Position numbers and translations under genes: made by a program
Notes under the pieces: model-generated
The model's database searches: none
Told to the model about the DNA's origin: nothing
Seen by the model: the letters and a program-made list of their open reading frames with translations, nothing else
Origin: Zygaena filipendulae
Lineage: Eukaryota > Arthropoda > Insecta > Lepidoptera > Zygaenidae
Direction: 5' to 3'
Assembly (NCBI GenBank): GCA_907165275.2
Contig: OU015666.1
Location: 7,036,001 to 7,100,000 of the forward strand
DNA: 64,000 nt
Part shown: positions 33,000 to 44,088 of the stretch, piece by piece
Numbering within the stretch: the first letter of the stretch is position 1
How the letters are laid out: each line of letters opens with the position of its first letter

Positions 33000-33263
33000 T
33001 TAGTCCGTCAGTTAGAAAATAAAAAAATAATAGACACGTATTTTTTGCTTTTTCAATTTAATGAAAATGAACATAGATAAAGCGCATTAAAGTTTAGGGT
33101 GGGGGGCTCGTGACGTCAATATTCATTATAAGCGCCATACAAACCGCACTGAGTTGTGACGTCACGCGAAATTTCAACTCAATGTATCTCTGTTATTTTA
33201 TGATTACGTAAAAAAAGAAAAAATACGTGTCCAATATTTTTTACTAATCTACATGACGGACTA
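33000..33263. mobile_element. Palindromic TIR element with two CRE (TGACGTCA) sites
   Basis: TTAGTCCGTCAGTTAGAAAA at the left and TACATGACGGACTAA at the right are inverted ends, and similarity extends about 50 bp (both arms include ATAxxxGACACGTATTTTTT). Length 264 bp, no coding. Two perfect TGACGTCA octamers lie at 33111-33118 and 33157-33164. It sits in the Gas1-like intron 1.2 kb before exon 2. A target duplication was not resolved. Confidence 0.7.
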
Positions 33264-33829
33264 AAAAAAATTTTTTTGTCAAGTAGCCAAATTGGCTACG
33301 TGTCAGACGTCAGTAGCAGAAGATTAAATAATATCGGTGCACATAAACGTATTGGACGTTTATTCCTTGGGATACAAGAAGTGTTCGCGCTTAGGTACTT
33401 ATTTAAATGTTCAGTTTGAGGGTACCTACAAAGCTAGAGAAGTTAGATTGTGTTTATATTGCGGTGTTATACGTTTTGACTGTACATCGACAAAGCTACA
33501 AACAACGTGTTGAAAGTAGTTATAAGCTCCATATAGTTAAAAACCGGTTACATAAGTATTTCCTAACTACGGCTACATAGTGGTATGTTTATATGTTGTT
33601 AACATTATTATTGTAGCAGATACTATGTGTATCCAAAGGCAAAAGAGAGGCCATGTTCAGCCTTGAGATTTGATGTCTTGATCGAGACCTACCGCAGCGT
33701 CGACTCATGAGCAGGTGTTGCCCCGTTCTCACAAAAAAATACGTAATATCGACGTTGATTCTATACAAATCGCTACAGTGAATCGAATCTAAAGAACTTG
33801 ACATTAAAAAACAAAAGAATTATAATATC

Positions 33830-34145
33830 TATCTATATTATAATAAAAGAGTAGAATCCGCAATTCTGTCTGTACATTGAATATTTTTAACAACAACTGT
33901 CAGGGGACGATAAACGAAGAGTAACCAATCACAAAAAAGGGTTTTTAAAAATCTTTTCTGTCTGAATGTCTGTGTGTTCGCGATAATCTCCGAATCTACT
34001 GAACGGATTGTCATGCGGTTTTCACAGGTAGATTAAGCTTAGCCTGGAGCTACATAGGCTTTGTTTAATTAAAATCGGATGTCGGGGAAAAAAGTTGTTG
34101 TATAAAAACCTTTCGCGCGGGTGAAACCGCGGAGCACAGCTAGTC
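33830..34145 (+). repeat. AGCTAGT-family interspersed repeat (variant)
   Basis: CTATATTATAATAAAAGAGT at the start, then TCTGAATGTCTGTGTGTTCG, TCTACTGAACGGATTGTCAT and a GAAACCGCGGAGCACAGCTAGT ending. The middle differs from other copies, suggesting a subfamily. Confidence 0.65.
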
Positions 34146-34495
34146 ATACATAAACTTCATTCAAATCAACTAAACCACGATTCTCTCGACATAAGTATAT
34201 ACTCGTATTAAAGGAACGATCCGTGACGAACTAAGAAATATTTTAGATTTCGTAACACCTACATACATACATTTATAGCACCGTTGAATATAACATGTGT
34301 CGTAAAATTCTTTAACGATCACCAAACATAATTATTACGTGAGAAAATTTATGATTTTTCCCCTGATTTTTATTATGCGTAGGTAGGCGAACGGGCATAA
34401 AATTAGAGATATTTTTTGTATCGCGCAGGATCGTAAACTGAAACTAAATTAAAGTTGATAAAATTAGAAGTAAAGTCTGAACGTTATTGTTGCAG

Positions 34496-34981
34496 TGCCA
34501 GTGCGAGGACGAGTACTGTGTGGACACGAAGCAACGCATCGAAGTGTGCAGACCTCAGGTGTTGCGGGGGGCCGCCAACGCCACCTCCTCATGCCATCTA
34601 TCACAACTGATATGCTTGGCGGACGCGGAGTGCTCCACAGCCCTCACATTCTACCATCGGCTGTGCCGAGCTATGTACCAGGGGAAGAAATGCTCTCACA
34701 AATGTCTCAACTCCATCGAAATATTGAAGAAACAAGAGAAAGCGGCCGCGCTGACCATGTGCCAGTGCGATGGATACGAGGACTACGACTGCCCCAGAAT
34801 GCAAAGCAATCTAGAGCGGCTGTGCTTCCACAAACACTCCAAATCGCATCACGACTCGCGCGGAAAGACGGAGCACCCTAAGAAGACATCGCCAAATGAC
34901 GTAGAGAGTTCGGCATGTACCGTTCTATTGAAAAAGACGCTTTTAGGATTAATGATATATTTCTTCACGTTCCATAGGTGA
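34496..34981 (+). CDS. Gas1-like protein, second coding exon and stop
   Basis: Encodes residues 81-241; acceptor TTGTTGCAG ends at 34495, phase 0, joining ELMR to CQCEDEYC. The second cysteine domain has C81, C83, C88, C98, C113, C120, C126, C137, C146, C150, C169, C171, C179 and C190, with the typical LTMCQCDG...C...LERLCF ending that aligns with vertebrate GAS1 (CVCDG...C...ARLCF). N108 (NAT) is a likely glycosylation site. After a charged linker (HKHSKSHHDSRGKTEHPKK), the C-terminus TVLLKKTLLGLMIYFFTF is hydrophobic and directly terminal, as in a GPI-anchor signal; cleavage would fall near S218-A220. At 241 residues it is shorter than human GAS1, mainly lacking low-complexity linkers. Confidence 0.85.
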   Translation, partial: CQCEDEYCVDTKQRIEVCRPQVLRGAANATSSCHLSQLICLADAECSTALTFYHRLCRAMYQGKKCSHKCLNSIEILKKQEKAAALTMCQCDGYEDYDCPRMQSNLERLCFHKHSKSHHDSRGKTEHPKKTSPNDVESSACTVLLKKTLLGLMIYFFTFHR

Positions 34982-35075
34982 CAGCGATCGGCGAGTGCAA
35001 TATAATAGCTGATCAGATGAGGTCTACCTCCACATTAGTACTACTCAGAATAAATGATTAGATTCAAATGAAAAG
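34982..35075 (+). terminator. Gas1-like 3' UTR with polyadenylation signal
   Basis: AATAAA stands at 35049-35054, 68 bases after the stop codon. A cleavage site about 15-25 bases on would give a very short 3' UTR. A longer alternative using later signals cannot be excluded. Confidence 0.6.
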
Positions 35076-35239
35076 TACAAGAAACTATGTAAATATGTAT
35101 ATTAATATTCTAATTTAGAAAGACGGAAATAGTCTACGATAGTGGGGAAATGCAAGGGTTTAGGTACCTATACAAAACGTGACAAAGCAGCCGTGTTTTA
35201 TGTGCAACGACGCTTATGAATTTATCACGAAACATTGTC

Positions 35240-35640
35240 TTTTAACTGTTATGTCGGTACGTTAAAGCTATCGCGATACATGGCGTAGTGAACTCATCGC
35301 CCGCTGCAGGCTGTGGTCGGGCGTCGCTATAAATACGGCGGCGCCGGTGGTCCGGTGACAAACGCTGAGCTGGCACCGACCGTTGCGCCGATTGATCTAT
35401 CTGCCGCGGTGCCGTACTGTGTCGAACGCACGAATTTACGGGTGACAGCTCGCGTCTATCTCTCTCATTAGCACACACAGGCCATAGCTAAAAGGCGATC
35501 ACCGTCGCGCCGGTCGATTATCGCCGGCGAGCGGTAGCCGGTAAGGGATGAGGATGTTCTAATGACGTACACTCTTTGCATCGCAGCCGCGTCCAATTCT
35601 GGTGAGCGTGGCACTAATCGCTCGTAACATCATATTTAGA
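35240..35640. promoter_or_regulatory. GC-rich island with TATAAATA
   Basis: This segment is far more GC/CpG-rich than the surroundings (GTCGGGCGTCGC, CGGCGGCGCCGGTGGTCCGG, GCCGGCGAGCGGTAGCCGG). It contains TATAAATA at 35328-35335. No initiator at the right distance and no downstream coding exon was found, so it may be a promoter or enhancer of a gene outside this window, or only an unusual patch. A 78-codon minus-strand frame here has no known domain. Confidence 0.25.
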
Positions 35641-37721
35641 CCGCGGTGGTTTAATGATTTACAAATATGCGATATCTTTCTTTTTATTTCGCCATTAACA
35701 CTTGACATCCGGTCGAATATCATTTGAATAATTTAATTAATCGATACCTTCTACATATTTTAAACCTACATTTCTAATTGAATTACTGATTTCCAGTGCC
35801 CAGACAAAGCTTTCAAAAGATACTGTAGTTAGTCTTAAATTTTTGCCCAAGACTCTTGTACTAAATAAAGAGTTTATAGTAGGTATAAGAAAGGCGTAAA
35901 ATTGTGTATATATAGTTTTGACGATAGATTCATAAAATTTTACATATTTTGTTGAGCTCTTCAAATAAGTATTTTGTGCCTACTACATATTACATAATAT
36001 GTTGTATTTAAAGGCACCAAATAGATACAGGGTATCAGGTTTTTTTTTGTAATTCAACTTCTAAGAGTAAAATGGGTGAAATTGCGGGAAACAGCTGCGA
36101 ACTGTACGAGTTTGGTTACAAATTTATTTTCGAGTAAGTACTTTTAATAGTTTTATCGATTTTTTACATTCCTACGGCTAATCAAAACTTCTCTAGATAA
36201 GAGACCTTTTAACTCAATTTTCATTTCGTCGTCACCAAATGTCCGGCGGCAGCATGAACTCGGTCCATTTCAACGCTATTGTTCTCCCAACTCCCATGCG
36301 TGTTTACCGCAAAAAAGGTACAATTTAAATAATTCCCTGAACCGCACCATGACTGTATGCGGGCTGATAGAGGTGGTTTCTCAGTAAGTGCCTACTATAT
36401 AAAGTCAGCTTATAATGAAGAGCTCTCGAACCGGTCGGTCGAGAGAACTCCATTACGATCGCACCACGAACCGGGTGTTATCAAACGAAAACGGAGCAGT
36501 GTTAGTTTTATGTTTCGAATAAGACTTGATTTATTCGTATTATTTTATGAAATTCTATTGGTATAGCGGTTGGTTGTAAAACTGTTCTGTCTGCACCCGT
36601 AAAATACAGTACCGAATTATATAAAACATTGCATGCACATGCACGTAGGTTTTGTTCTCATTACCTACATATTTTTTGTCTGATACATTTCTGAGGATTT
36701 GATTTGGACATGTTCAAGCTCTTTCATTCTTTCTTCTTCTCTTCATTTGTTCGACTGACAATGGCGCAACTCATTTGACTTGTCTTAGTTAGAATTACAT
36801 AAAGTTATAATCAATTTTATTACAATCATTGTATAGGTAATACCTATACCTACTTTACGAAGTTTTAATTTAAAAGACTTATACAGTATATATACAAAAT
36901 CACACCTTTGAAAACCAATTTAAAAATTTACCTTAATAGATCGTAAATTACGATTGGCTATAAATTATACGGTTAGGTTTTTATTATAAAAATTGTAAGT
37001 GTGTTTGTATTTTTGTGATTTTGATGTTATTTGTGTGAATGTGTTTTGTTTTTTCTAAACTATTCATTTATTATTTTAGAAGATTTTAAAGCTTGCCCCA
37101 CTAACATTGAGTTAGTAAGATTACTGATTTTATTGTTAATTACTTTTTAATAATATTTCGTTTTGTTTTGTGTCATGATCCCGATTATGTAAAATATTAT
37201 ACTTACAATAATAATTTTATTTTTAAGAATTACATGAGAACTCATTAACCACAGTTTACCAAAGTGAGATTATTAGAGATAAGTGGAGAATGTAAATAAT
37301 TTTATTTATATAAATATTGTAGGTCTAGTGAATACGAATTACGTACTAAAAACTTAATTTTAAATATTGTCGTACAAAGTATCATAAATTAATTAATAAT
37401 ATAAAATATATCTAATAATTTATTTCCTTAATTTAACTGCTTTAATTCAAGTGGAAATTAATAATTATATTACTTATGAAAATGTTGTTTCTATTGTTTC
37501 GTTTCAATGGAAAATTATTATACCTACTCTTAATTACAAATTGCAATAAATAATCTGTTTCTCGAATATTTTTGCGTATTTCATTTATGAACCTGGGGGA
37601 GGAGGATCTTTATGTTTTCGGAATATTGTCAACTGTGTAATTCGTTCGTTTACAAATGGTGTTCTCAAATTGTATACTATTTACCTAATTCTGTTGTGGT
37701 TTAAACCTAACGCTCAAACCT
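35641..37721. other. Non-coding, no gene seen
   Basis: AT-rich. A decayed repeat end (GTGAAATTGCGGGAAACAGC) is at about 36075-36100. A short hairpin CTCTCGAACCGGTCGGTCGAGAG lies at about 36423. Open frames at 35737-35964 and 36357-36566 are not recognisable. Confidence 0.5.
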
Positions 37722-37952
37722 CCGCACTCAGAGTCGACTTTAATGATTACTTAGTTAAGTATAGATTTTTAAAACAAAATTGCCGCAATCAGAGACGTTC
37801 AGTAAATTAATGTTAGTTGGAATTTAATAAAATGTAACTTAATTAGTTAAATGCCAATTAACATTAATTTATTAAACTTGTCTGATTGCGGCAGTTTTGT
37901 TTTAAAAATCTATACTTAACTAAGTAATCATTAAAGTCGACTCTGAGTGCGG
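37722..37952. mobile_element. Palindromic element, 231 bp
   Basis: CCGCACTCAGAGTCGACTTT at the left is mirrored at the right by AAAGTCGACTCTGAGTGCGG. Arms of about 70 bp run through TTAAAACAAAATTGCCGCAA to TCAGA with very few mismatches. The AT-rich centre (ATTAATGTTAGTTGG / CCAATTAACATTAAT) is itself partly palindromic. No coding. Target duplication not resolved. Confidence 0.8.
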
Positions 37953-38624
37953 CGGAAAGACATTCTATTTCGGGGTGTTCGCAAAAAACGGCGCGGGTCT
38001 ATACACTGACGAATTTATACAATTTGCCTGTCTGACGATGCCATTGCTTTGCACTGATTGCCATGATTTGACTAATGACAATACACATACATCCTTTGCA
38101 GTATTCTTAACAAAAGTGGAACTCCAAAAGCGTACTTAACCTTGATTGAAGTATGCAAATACTTAGGTAAATAGTTCATGACCGGAGCGCAATGAACCGA
38201 AAAATAGTGAAAATCAAGAACGCCACCGGTTACAGATAGGTTACAGAGGATACAATGACCCTGAAAAAGTTTGTTCAGAATCAATAATAGAATCGATATT
38301 ATCAATATGAGCAATAGTTTTCAAACAATGTTACATTGGGTCCATAAATGGGTCAAAGGTTTTTGAAGGTGGACACTGGACACAATAAATCGAGTGTGCG
38401 TATACATGAGCTCCATTTGGTAGTATAAGCAATGCCATGCAGTGCCATGCCTTCTATAGCTATACTTTTGTTTTATTCCATTTGGGAGGATTACGATTCG
38501 AAAAATTTGTGAGTTATCATTTACGTATTTATTCTAAATAAAAAACTGTTTGAGTATACCGTCTTTAGTGCACCTATGTCAGTATATTAAAAAACCTAGT
38601 AGCAATCATTAAGCAATTTTGTTA
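37953..38624. other. Non-coding, no gene seen
   Basis: No recognisable feature. The minus-strand open frame at 38072-38314 has a hydrophobic start (ILIISILLLILNKLF) but no recognised family. Confidence 0.5.
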
Positions 38625-39070
38625 CTAGCAGTTTCCCGTACAAAATTTTACCTGCGTTAATTCCGGAGTTCCAGTGGGAATTCCGTGATAAAAAGTAGCC
38701 TAAGTTACTCCTTATAACATTAGCTATTTGTGAGTGAATAAAGTCCCATTAAAATCGGTCCAGCCGTTTCAAGCCGGAACAAACAGACAGACAGACGGAC
38801 AGAGATAAATTTTAAAATACTTTAGTATGCATTTAGTGAAAAGCTGTTAATTTGAAATTACAAACAGACACTTCAATTTTATTTATTTGTATAGACTAGC
38901 TGTTCCCCGTTCTTTTACCTGCGTTAATTCCGGAAGCCACGCGGGAATTCCGAGATTAAAGAATACTGTCTTTTTCTGCACCCGTGACAACATGTATCCC
39001 AAATTTCGTGATAATCGGTTGGTTGAGTAAGAGGAAAGAAACTTACATCTCCATATGAGTAAGGATGTCC
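38625..39070 (-). repeat. Two AGCTAGT-family copies, reverse orientation
   Basis: 38625-38820 (TACTAGCAGTTTCCCGTAC, TTAATTCCGGAGTTCC, then CAGACAGACAGACGGACAGA) and 38895-39070 (GACTAGCTGTTCCCCG, GCGGGAATTCCG). The first includes a PuPy run of CAGA units. Confidence 0.65.
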
Positions 39071-39775
39071 CTCCTTATACCATATACCTAAGTACTACAG
39101 AATAAATAATTATATGATTTTTTAGAGAGAGATATTTTAGACGAGAATCGAATAACGAACACCCTCTTTCAAAATGTCCCCCATTTAGGTAACCTTATTA
39201 ACTTACGCTCTCTATATAGGTACCTACGTATTATTATGATTCATCACTTTTTATGAAGAGGTTGTCGCACTCAGGTTCGCACTTTCTCCTATAGGACTTG
39301 TAGTTCCAGCTATCATGATAGAGCCCCCAACGAAGTTACTTTAGCAAGTTGCAACATCCTCTCTCACGAATCGGTTTGCCAGTAAATCTCACGTTCAACT
39401 TGTTGTAACGCCCTTAACTACACTTTTAATAAGTGCTCTTGTAATTTAAAAAAAAACTGAGTGGTGCTTAATTGTTAATGATTTCAATACGTATCACGTA
39501 CTTATTTGTTAAGAGTGTTTATGAGTAGGTGACGTTTCCGTGGGGAGTGCCTGTTTTTGGAATGAGCGTGTGAAAATCCTGTTTCAATTGAAGTCTCCAC
39601 TTTAGTGGGTAGGGTAGGTTCGGAACTTTGGACTCAGAGTTTCGAGTTTGACTGCTCCTCTTCATTGCATTGGAGAGGGCAGAAGGACCGTGAATTTTTT
39701 TCAAGAAAATAATACGTAAGGTGAAAGGCTATTTAAATTAAGCTACATTTTTTGCGATATAGAGTTATAGTTATA
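39071..39775. other. Non-coding, no gene seen
   Basis: No coding or RNA feature recognised. Confidence 0.5.
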
Positions 39776-39960
39776 TTAGCTGTCCCGCGCGGTTTCACCC
39801 GCGATAATTTCAAAGATCCCGCGGAATTGTTCCATACATACTTAACGGTATAATTTTCAAAAATCTTTTCTTATCGGATGCCAACGTCATACAAAGAACA
39901 CACAATAAGTTTCAGGTCTCTACGGTAAGCAGTTTAGGCTGTGCGTTGATCCATCAGTCA
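39776..39960 (-). repeat. AGCTAGT-family copy, truncated
   Basis: TTAGCTGTCCCGCGCGGTTTC and ACCCGCGATAATTTC at the start, then a diverged body. Reverse orientation. Confidence 0.55.
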
Positions 39961-40329
39961 TTCAGGACAAAGCATTTTATACGTATAGATTTGGAATTGG
40001 AATTTTTTTCTCTATGGTTTTCGTTTGGTTTCAAATTTTGACGAGCCTTTGTTGATTGCTTAACCTTGATTGCTTAAACTTCAATATTGAATGAATTTTG
40101 AGCTAAATAACATGTATTTTAGAAAAATAAAGCTCGCATATTTATAAAAGTAACTCAGAAAATTTCCCATTTACTTATTCAGCACTTATATAGGTATATT
40201 CGAAAAATAAAACTTTAAAATCGCTTTCCTGCAAATATATTTTGTCACTTAATACAAATAGCAAATAGCCTTTTAACCCGTCGAATGTATCGAAAAGAAA
40301 ATTACCCTATCTTCAATTTCAGACTAAGA

Positions 40330-40655
40330 CCGGATTTGGCATGCACGGTGTCAGGGGTACAGAGAAGGACATAAGGTACTTTTTATCCCGGAATTCCCGC
40401 GCGAACTCCGAAATTACCGCGGGTGAAACCGCGGGGCACAGCTATATTATATATATATCCCACTAATATTATAAATGCGAAAGTTTGTAAGTAGGTATAG
40501 ATGGATGGATGAAAAAAAAAACTACTGAATGGATTTAAATTAAACTTTACAATAATATAGCTTATACATCAGATTAACACATAGAGTACTTTTTATCCCG
40601 GAATCCCTGCGGGAACTCCGATTTTACCGCGGGTGAAACCGTGGGGCACAGCTAG
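40330..40655 (+). repeat. Two AGCTAGT-family copies in tandem
   Basis: The first (about 40330-40445) ends GAAACCGCGGGGCACAGCTA; the second (about 40458-40655) starts ACTAATATTATAAATGCGAA and ends GAAACCGTGGGGCACAGCTAGT. Both include TACTTTTTATCCCGGAAT. The second is a near full-length copy. Confidence 0.75.
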
Positions 40656-41434
40656 TAGATAATAACGTAAAGTCTTGTTATTTGATTGACGTACTCAGGT
40701 CATCGCTTCTACAAGCTGGGTGTTCTAGAGCTACAAAAAATATAAGTAAGTCTGAATTAAATTTTTTGCTTATTAAATACGGTTTCAAGCGTAAAGTATG
40801 AAATGAGATCCAATATTCGAATATCGTCACGCACGATTTTTTAAGTATAAGAATTTTTATTAGTGTTATTTAAAACTAAGTTATTTACACTTATTTTAAA
40901 GTATCTAAGTACCTATATTAAGATAAAATTTCTACTAAATAACAAGTTATAAAGAACTCTTCAGCACCTGGCCGGATTTTATTTCTCCATAGCATACCTA
41001 AGGTACCTATTGATCTATAAACTAAAACCAATAGCTGTGCTTTCACAACTAGTACTTACTAGTCGAGGGACCACCGAGCTCGGAGCTATGTCTTGACACG
41101 ACTCTCTACGCCTTTCTTACATGCCACGTTAAAAGGGCTCTAAGTCGGCTATTTAAAGTAGGCAGGTACACAGTACACACAATTAAAAGACCATTGCCAT
41201 TTAAAAATTAATTTACAAATTTCACCAAAGTTTTCATGTATTTTTTGGGGTTTTAGACATGTACAGGTTTATTAGCTATACTAAAAACTTCGAAAAAATA
41301 AATCACAGTTTGCCAAATAGGCAGTCTAACAGCTTGGAATACTTTTATCCAAACAGCTAGATTACCTCAGTCAGTCTAACAATTTGGAAAAAAAAACGTC
41401 CAAACAGTTCGATCATCGGACTACTGCAGGGAAA
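40656..41434. other. Non-coding, no gene seen
   Basis: AT-rich, no recognisable gene. Confidence 0.5.
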
Positions 41435-41893
41435 TTATGTATCTTGTGTTGCATTCGTATTTCAGTTTCAATCAGAAAAATAGCGATTTTGTGATTACTA
41501 ACCATGTTTAGACAGCTTCAACTTTTGAAGTATTTTTATTTTGGTTGATTACTAGATATAGTAAGTAGGTGTCAAAACGTGCATTTTGTAATCGCATAAC
41601 AGAGGGGCTATTATGTAAATTTTATTTCTATGATTTTTCGGTTGCAATAAAAAACGTGGCGGTTTTGCGATTACAATATGTACATTTTAACACCTACAAT
41701 ACCAAGCAATCAACCAGAATAAAAATACTTTAAAAGTAGAAGCTGTCTAAACATGATAAATTAATCACACAATCGCTATTTTTCTGATTGAAACTGAAAT
41801 ATGATAGCAACGAAAGTTACATAATAGGCTAGCTGCTATGTTTTTGATTGCAACCGAAAAATGATTGAAATAAAAGTTACTTAATAGCCCCTC
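41435..41893. mobile_element. Interleaved palindromic element
   Basis: Arm A (about 41435-41585; TTTCAGTTTCAATCAGAAAA, TAGCGATTTTGTGATTA, GTTTAGACAGCTTC) is inverted at A' (about 41663-41826). Arm B (about 41600-41660; GAGGGGCTATTATGTAA, GATTTTTCGGTTGCAATAAA) is inverted at B' (about 41831-41893). The order A-B-A'-B' is interleaved, not a simple hairpin. No coding capacity. It may represent one palindromic element inserted in, or rearranged with, another copy of itself. Confidence 0.65.
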
Positions 41894-42649
41894 AGGTCTA
41901 ACTAGATAAAATAAGCCGTATTTTGTCAGTTGTTTCAGAAAGGGAAATTGTGCATTATACTTAAGAATTTATTTCATTGTTAACCTCATTAAAATCGTAA
42001 TGACACTTATTGTAGGTAAGTATAAAGTGTTGGATTATCTTATTTTTTTTTAATAAGGCTTTAGAGTTTAGAGGCACTTATTGTTGGTATGTGATTCTAC
42101 CATTATATCTGTGGTTATATGAGAGTGCTATTTGTGATCTAATATTTCAGTAAGTATTAAGATACGTGATACATCCACGTTTTACTCTCCAGCTTCCCGA
42201 TATATTTATGCATTAGAATGCCATATGAGCAGTCACTTAACTCATCTAGTAGCAATAGTAGCATCGTAAATTGCCAGTGTGTTTAGCCTTAACGACTAGC
42301 TGCTGAGTTTATAGCCCTTACAAATGCGGGCGGTTCGATTAAGACATGTCGTAATTGATGTTGAAGCTTATTTACGATGTTTTGTTCCTCATAATTGCAA
42401 TCGTAGTCTTTATAATTATTATTTTTGTAGTAGGTAAATATGACGAAATACTAAATTTCCTTTTGTATATTAACTTTTTTAATTTTGAATTTTTAAATCG
42501 TGTGATACAATTAGCAGGGAAGAAAGATATATGTACACTTGTACAGTCGGTGGTTGGATCTTATAACAATAGTATCAAAGTAGAGCAACCATTAGTACCT
42601 ACCATATAAGTAATATTATGCTATCTTGTATTGCCTTTTATTAGAAGAC
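41894..42649. other. Non-coding, no gene recognised
   Basis: An 84-codon frame at 42355-42609 starts with a very hydrophobic stretch (LIYDVLFLIIAIVVFIIIIF), which AT-rich DNA often produces by chance. No family recognised. Confidence 0.4.
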
Positions 42650-42778
42650 TATTTATTTTTACTTATTCATATTAATTTTAAGCTCATCTAGGTACAAAAG
42701 GCGGACTTAATGCCACAGTGACCTTATCTGCCAGTTATATAGTATCTACTGAAAGTTCACTTGACGCTACATTTAAGA
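42650..42778 (-). mobile_element. LINE 3' tail fragment
   Basis: GTACAAAAGGCGGACTTAAT, GCCACAGTGACCTTATCTGC and AGTTCACTTGACGCTACATT match the tail at 24118-24245. Truncated before any coding part. Confidence 0.55.
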
Positions 42779-43169
42779 TATAATTTCAATAGTACTTTTT
42801 CATCTCTCACATCTGTAATTACGGTTTAGCTAGCTGAAGTTTGGTAGAAATGTGGTTGTATGTACATCGGGATTCGAGACACGCGAAGGTTTCGTGCCGT
42901 GGGTGGTCGGTGCTCGCGTCACCAGCCAGCACCGCCCTCGTAATGCCCGCTGATGACGGTCCGCTCTCGCGCGGTAATTATGCCTCCAAACTGAATAGTT
43001 TCCTCATTGTTTTGTCATGATTTGAGACACACCGTGTGTGGTTTGATGCGCGCTCAACGCGCACTCGCGCACGGTGGATTAGCCCCGAAAAAGCGCTCAT
43101 TTCGCTGTATACCTACATGTTGATGACGCACACTATGGTAGAATGATACACCAAACCACTTGTCAGTTG
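42779..43169. other. Non-coding with GC-rich patch
   Basis: 42890-43090 is markedly GC/CpG-rich (GCTCGCGTCACCAGCCAGCA, CGCGCTCAACGCGCACTCGC). No exon or initiator could be recognised. A regulatory role is possible but unsupported. Confidence 0.35.
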
Positions 43170-43592
43170 TCAGTCTGTTAATCTTTGAGGACATTGCTCC
43201 GTAACTAGCTCTTCTCTTTGAAATGTGTCGCAATGTTTAAACGATGTATAATGTATATGTAATAATATGTCATTTTGTATAATGACAAGGATAGAAATTA
43301 TTGTATTAGCGAGCACCCAATAGTGTTCGCATAATTCCGTGGTGGTCGCTAATACAATATTAAAACTTTGACCAACAATACCGATTTCCGATGTATGAAT
43401 ACTAGCCACAACCATAGATTTAGAATGTACAAAAATTCTAAATCTATGCCCACAACGCATCTTCTGTCCCCTGTTAGCGAACTCTTTGATCAAGGATAAA
43501 AAGTTCTGTCCTTCAGGGATACTGAATAGTTTCTTACCAGTGAAACAATAATAGGGTACTTGCATAAAATTTATATTATGGAATTGTGTCAA
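43170..43592 (-). CDS. Unidentified 140-residue open frame
   Basis: The longest unassigned frame. No family is recognised. It overlaps two palindromes (43299-43360 and 43413-43448), so much of its sequence looks like repeat DNA rather than a conserved gene. No signal peptide or clear domain is visible; the middle reads NRGQKMRCGHRFRIFVHSKS. There is no convincing promoter, splice or polyadenylation context. I consider it most likely non-coding. Confidence 0.12.
   Translation of the reverse strand: MTQFHNINFMQVPYYCFTGKKLFSIPEGQNFLSLIKEFANRGQKMRCGHRFRIFVHSKSMVVASIHTSEIGIVGQSFNIVLATTTELCEHYWVLANTIISILVIIQNDILLHIHYTSFKHCDTFQREELVTEQCPQRLTD
43299..43448. repeat. Two small palindromes
   Basis: 43299-43360: TATTGTATTAGCGAGCACCC and GGTGGTCGCTAATACAATA as imperfect arms around about 22 bases. 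43413-43448: CATAGATTTAGAAT and ATTCTAAATCTATG, perfect 14 bp arms with an 8-base loop. Both are probably miniature element remains. Confidence 0.65.
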
Positions 43593-44088
43593 TATTTCAA
43601 AAATATAGCCTTATCGTGAAAGATTTACTAAAAAATTATCAATAGCTTCCAAAATATTCCACTTTTAATTTTGTGGAACGGAACGTTGCAACGAAATACC
43701 AATCACAGCCACGCTTAACATGTTACGTCACTTTTATTTTTTTAGGAAACATTTACCTCTTTCAGGGAAGGCAAAAGAAACTAAGTGCACACAGTCAGTT
43801 GACATATTGTCCTTTTTCTGAAGGTTTTTTTCCTTCCAAAAAATTCCAACAGCAGCTCCCGGTCTTAAGAGAATCACTCCGATCCGAGACGCGTCGCGAG
43901 TAGGTATTTGCAAAAAGTCTATCTGTTTCATGCCGCTCTGCTACCGTGCGATGCGTGCGATAGAGAGACTAGAGGCGAGTGCCTAATTTTTCCTTCTGAA
44001 ATATTGTTTCGGGCCAAACCTTTTCTACCCCCCTAAACCTTCACTAAATGAGACAATTTTGGTGTCATTCGATTCAGTACACCTTAAT

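Larger units (their letters stand above)
25733..34495 (+). other. Intron between the two Gas1-like coding exons
   Basis: It starts GTGAGTAT and ends TTATTGTTGCAG; 8,763 bases, phase 0. It contains an LTR-flanked element (25916-30264), several repeat copies and a CRE-bearing palindromic element (33000-33263). No further exon with a cysteine pattern could be found inside, and the protein reads across the junction as expected for the family. Confidence 0.75.

Noticed and set aside
34495..34881. 128-codon frame overlapping Gas1 exon 2
   Set aside because: It is the +1-type shadow of the real frame; only the other frame carries the conserved cysteine pattern and joins exon 1 in phase.
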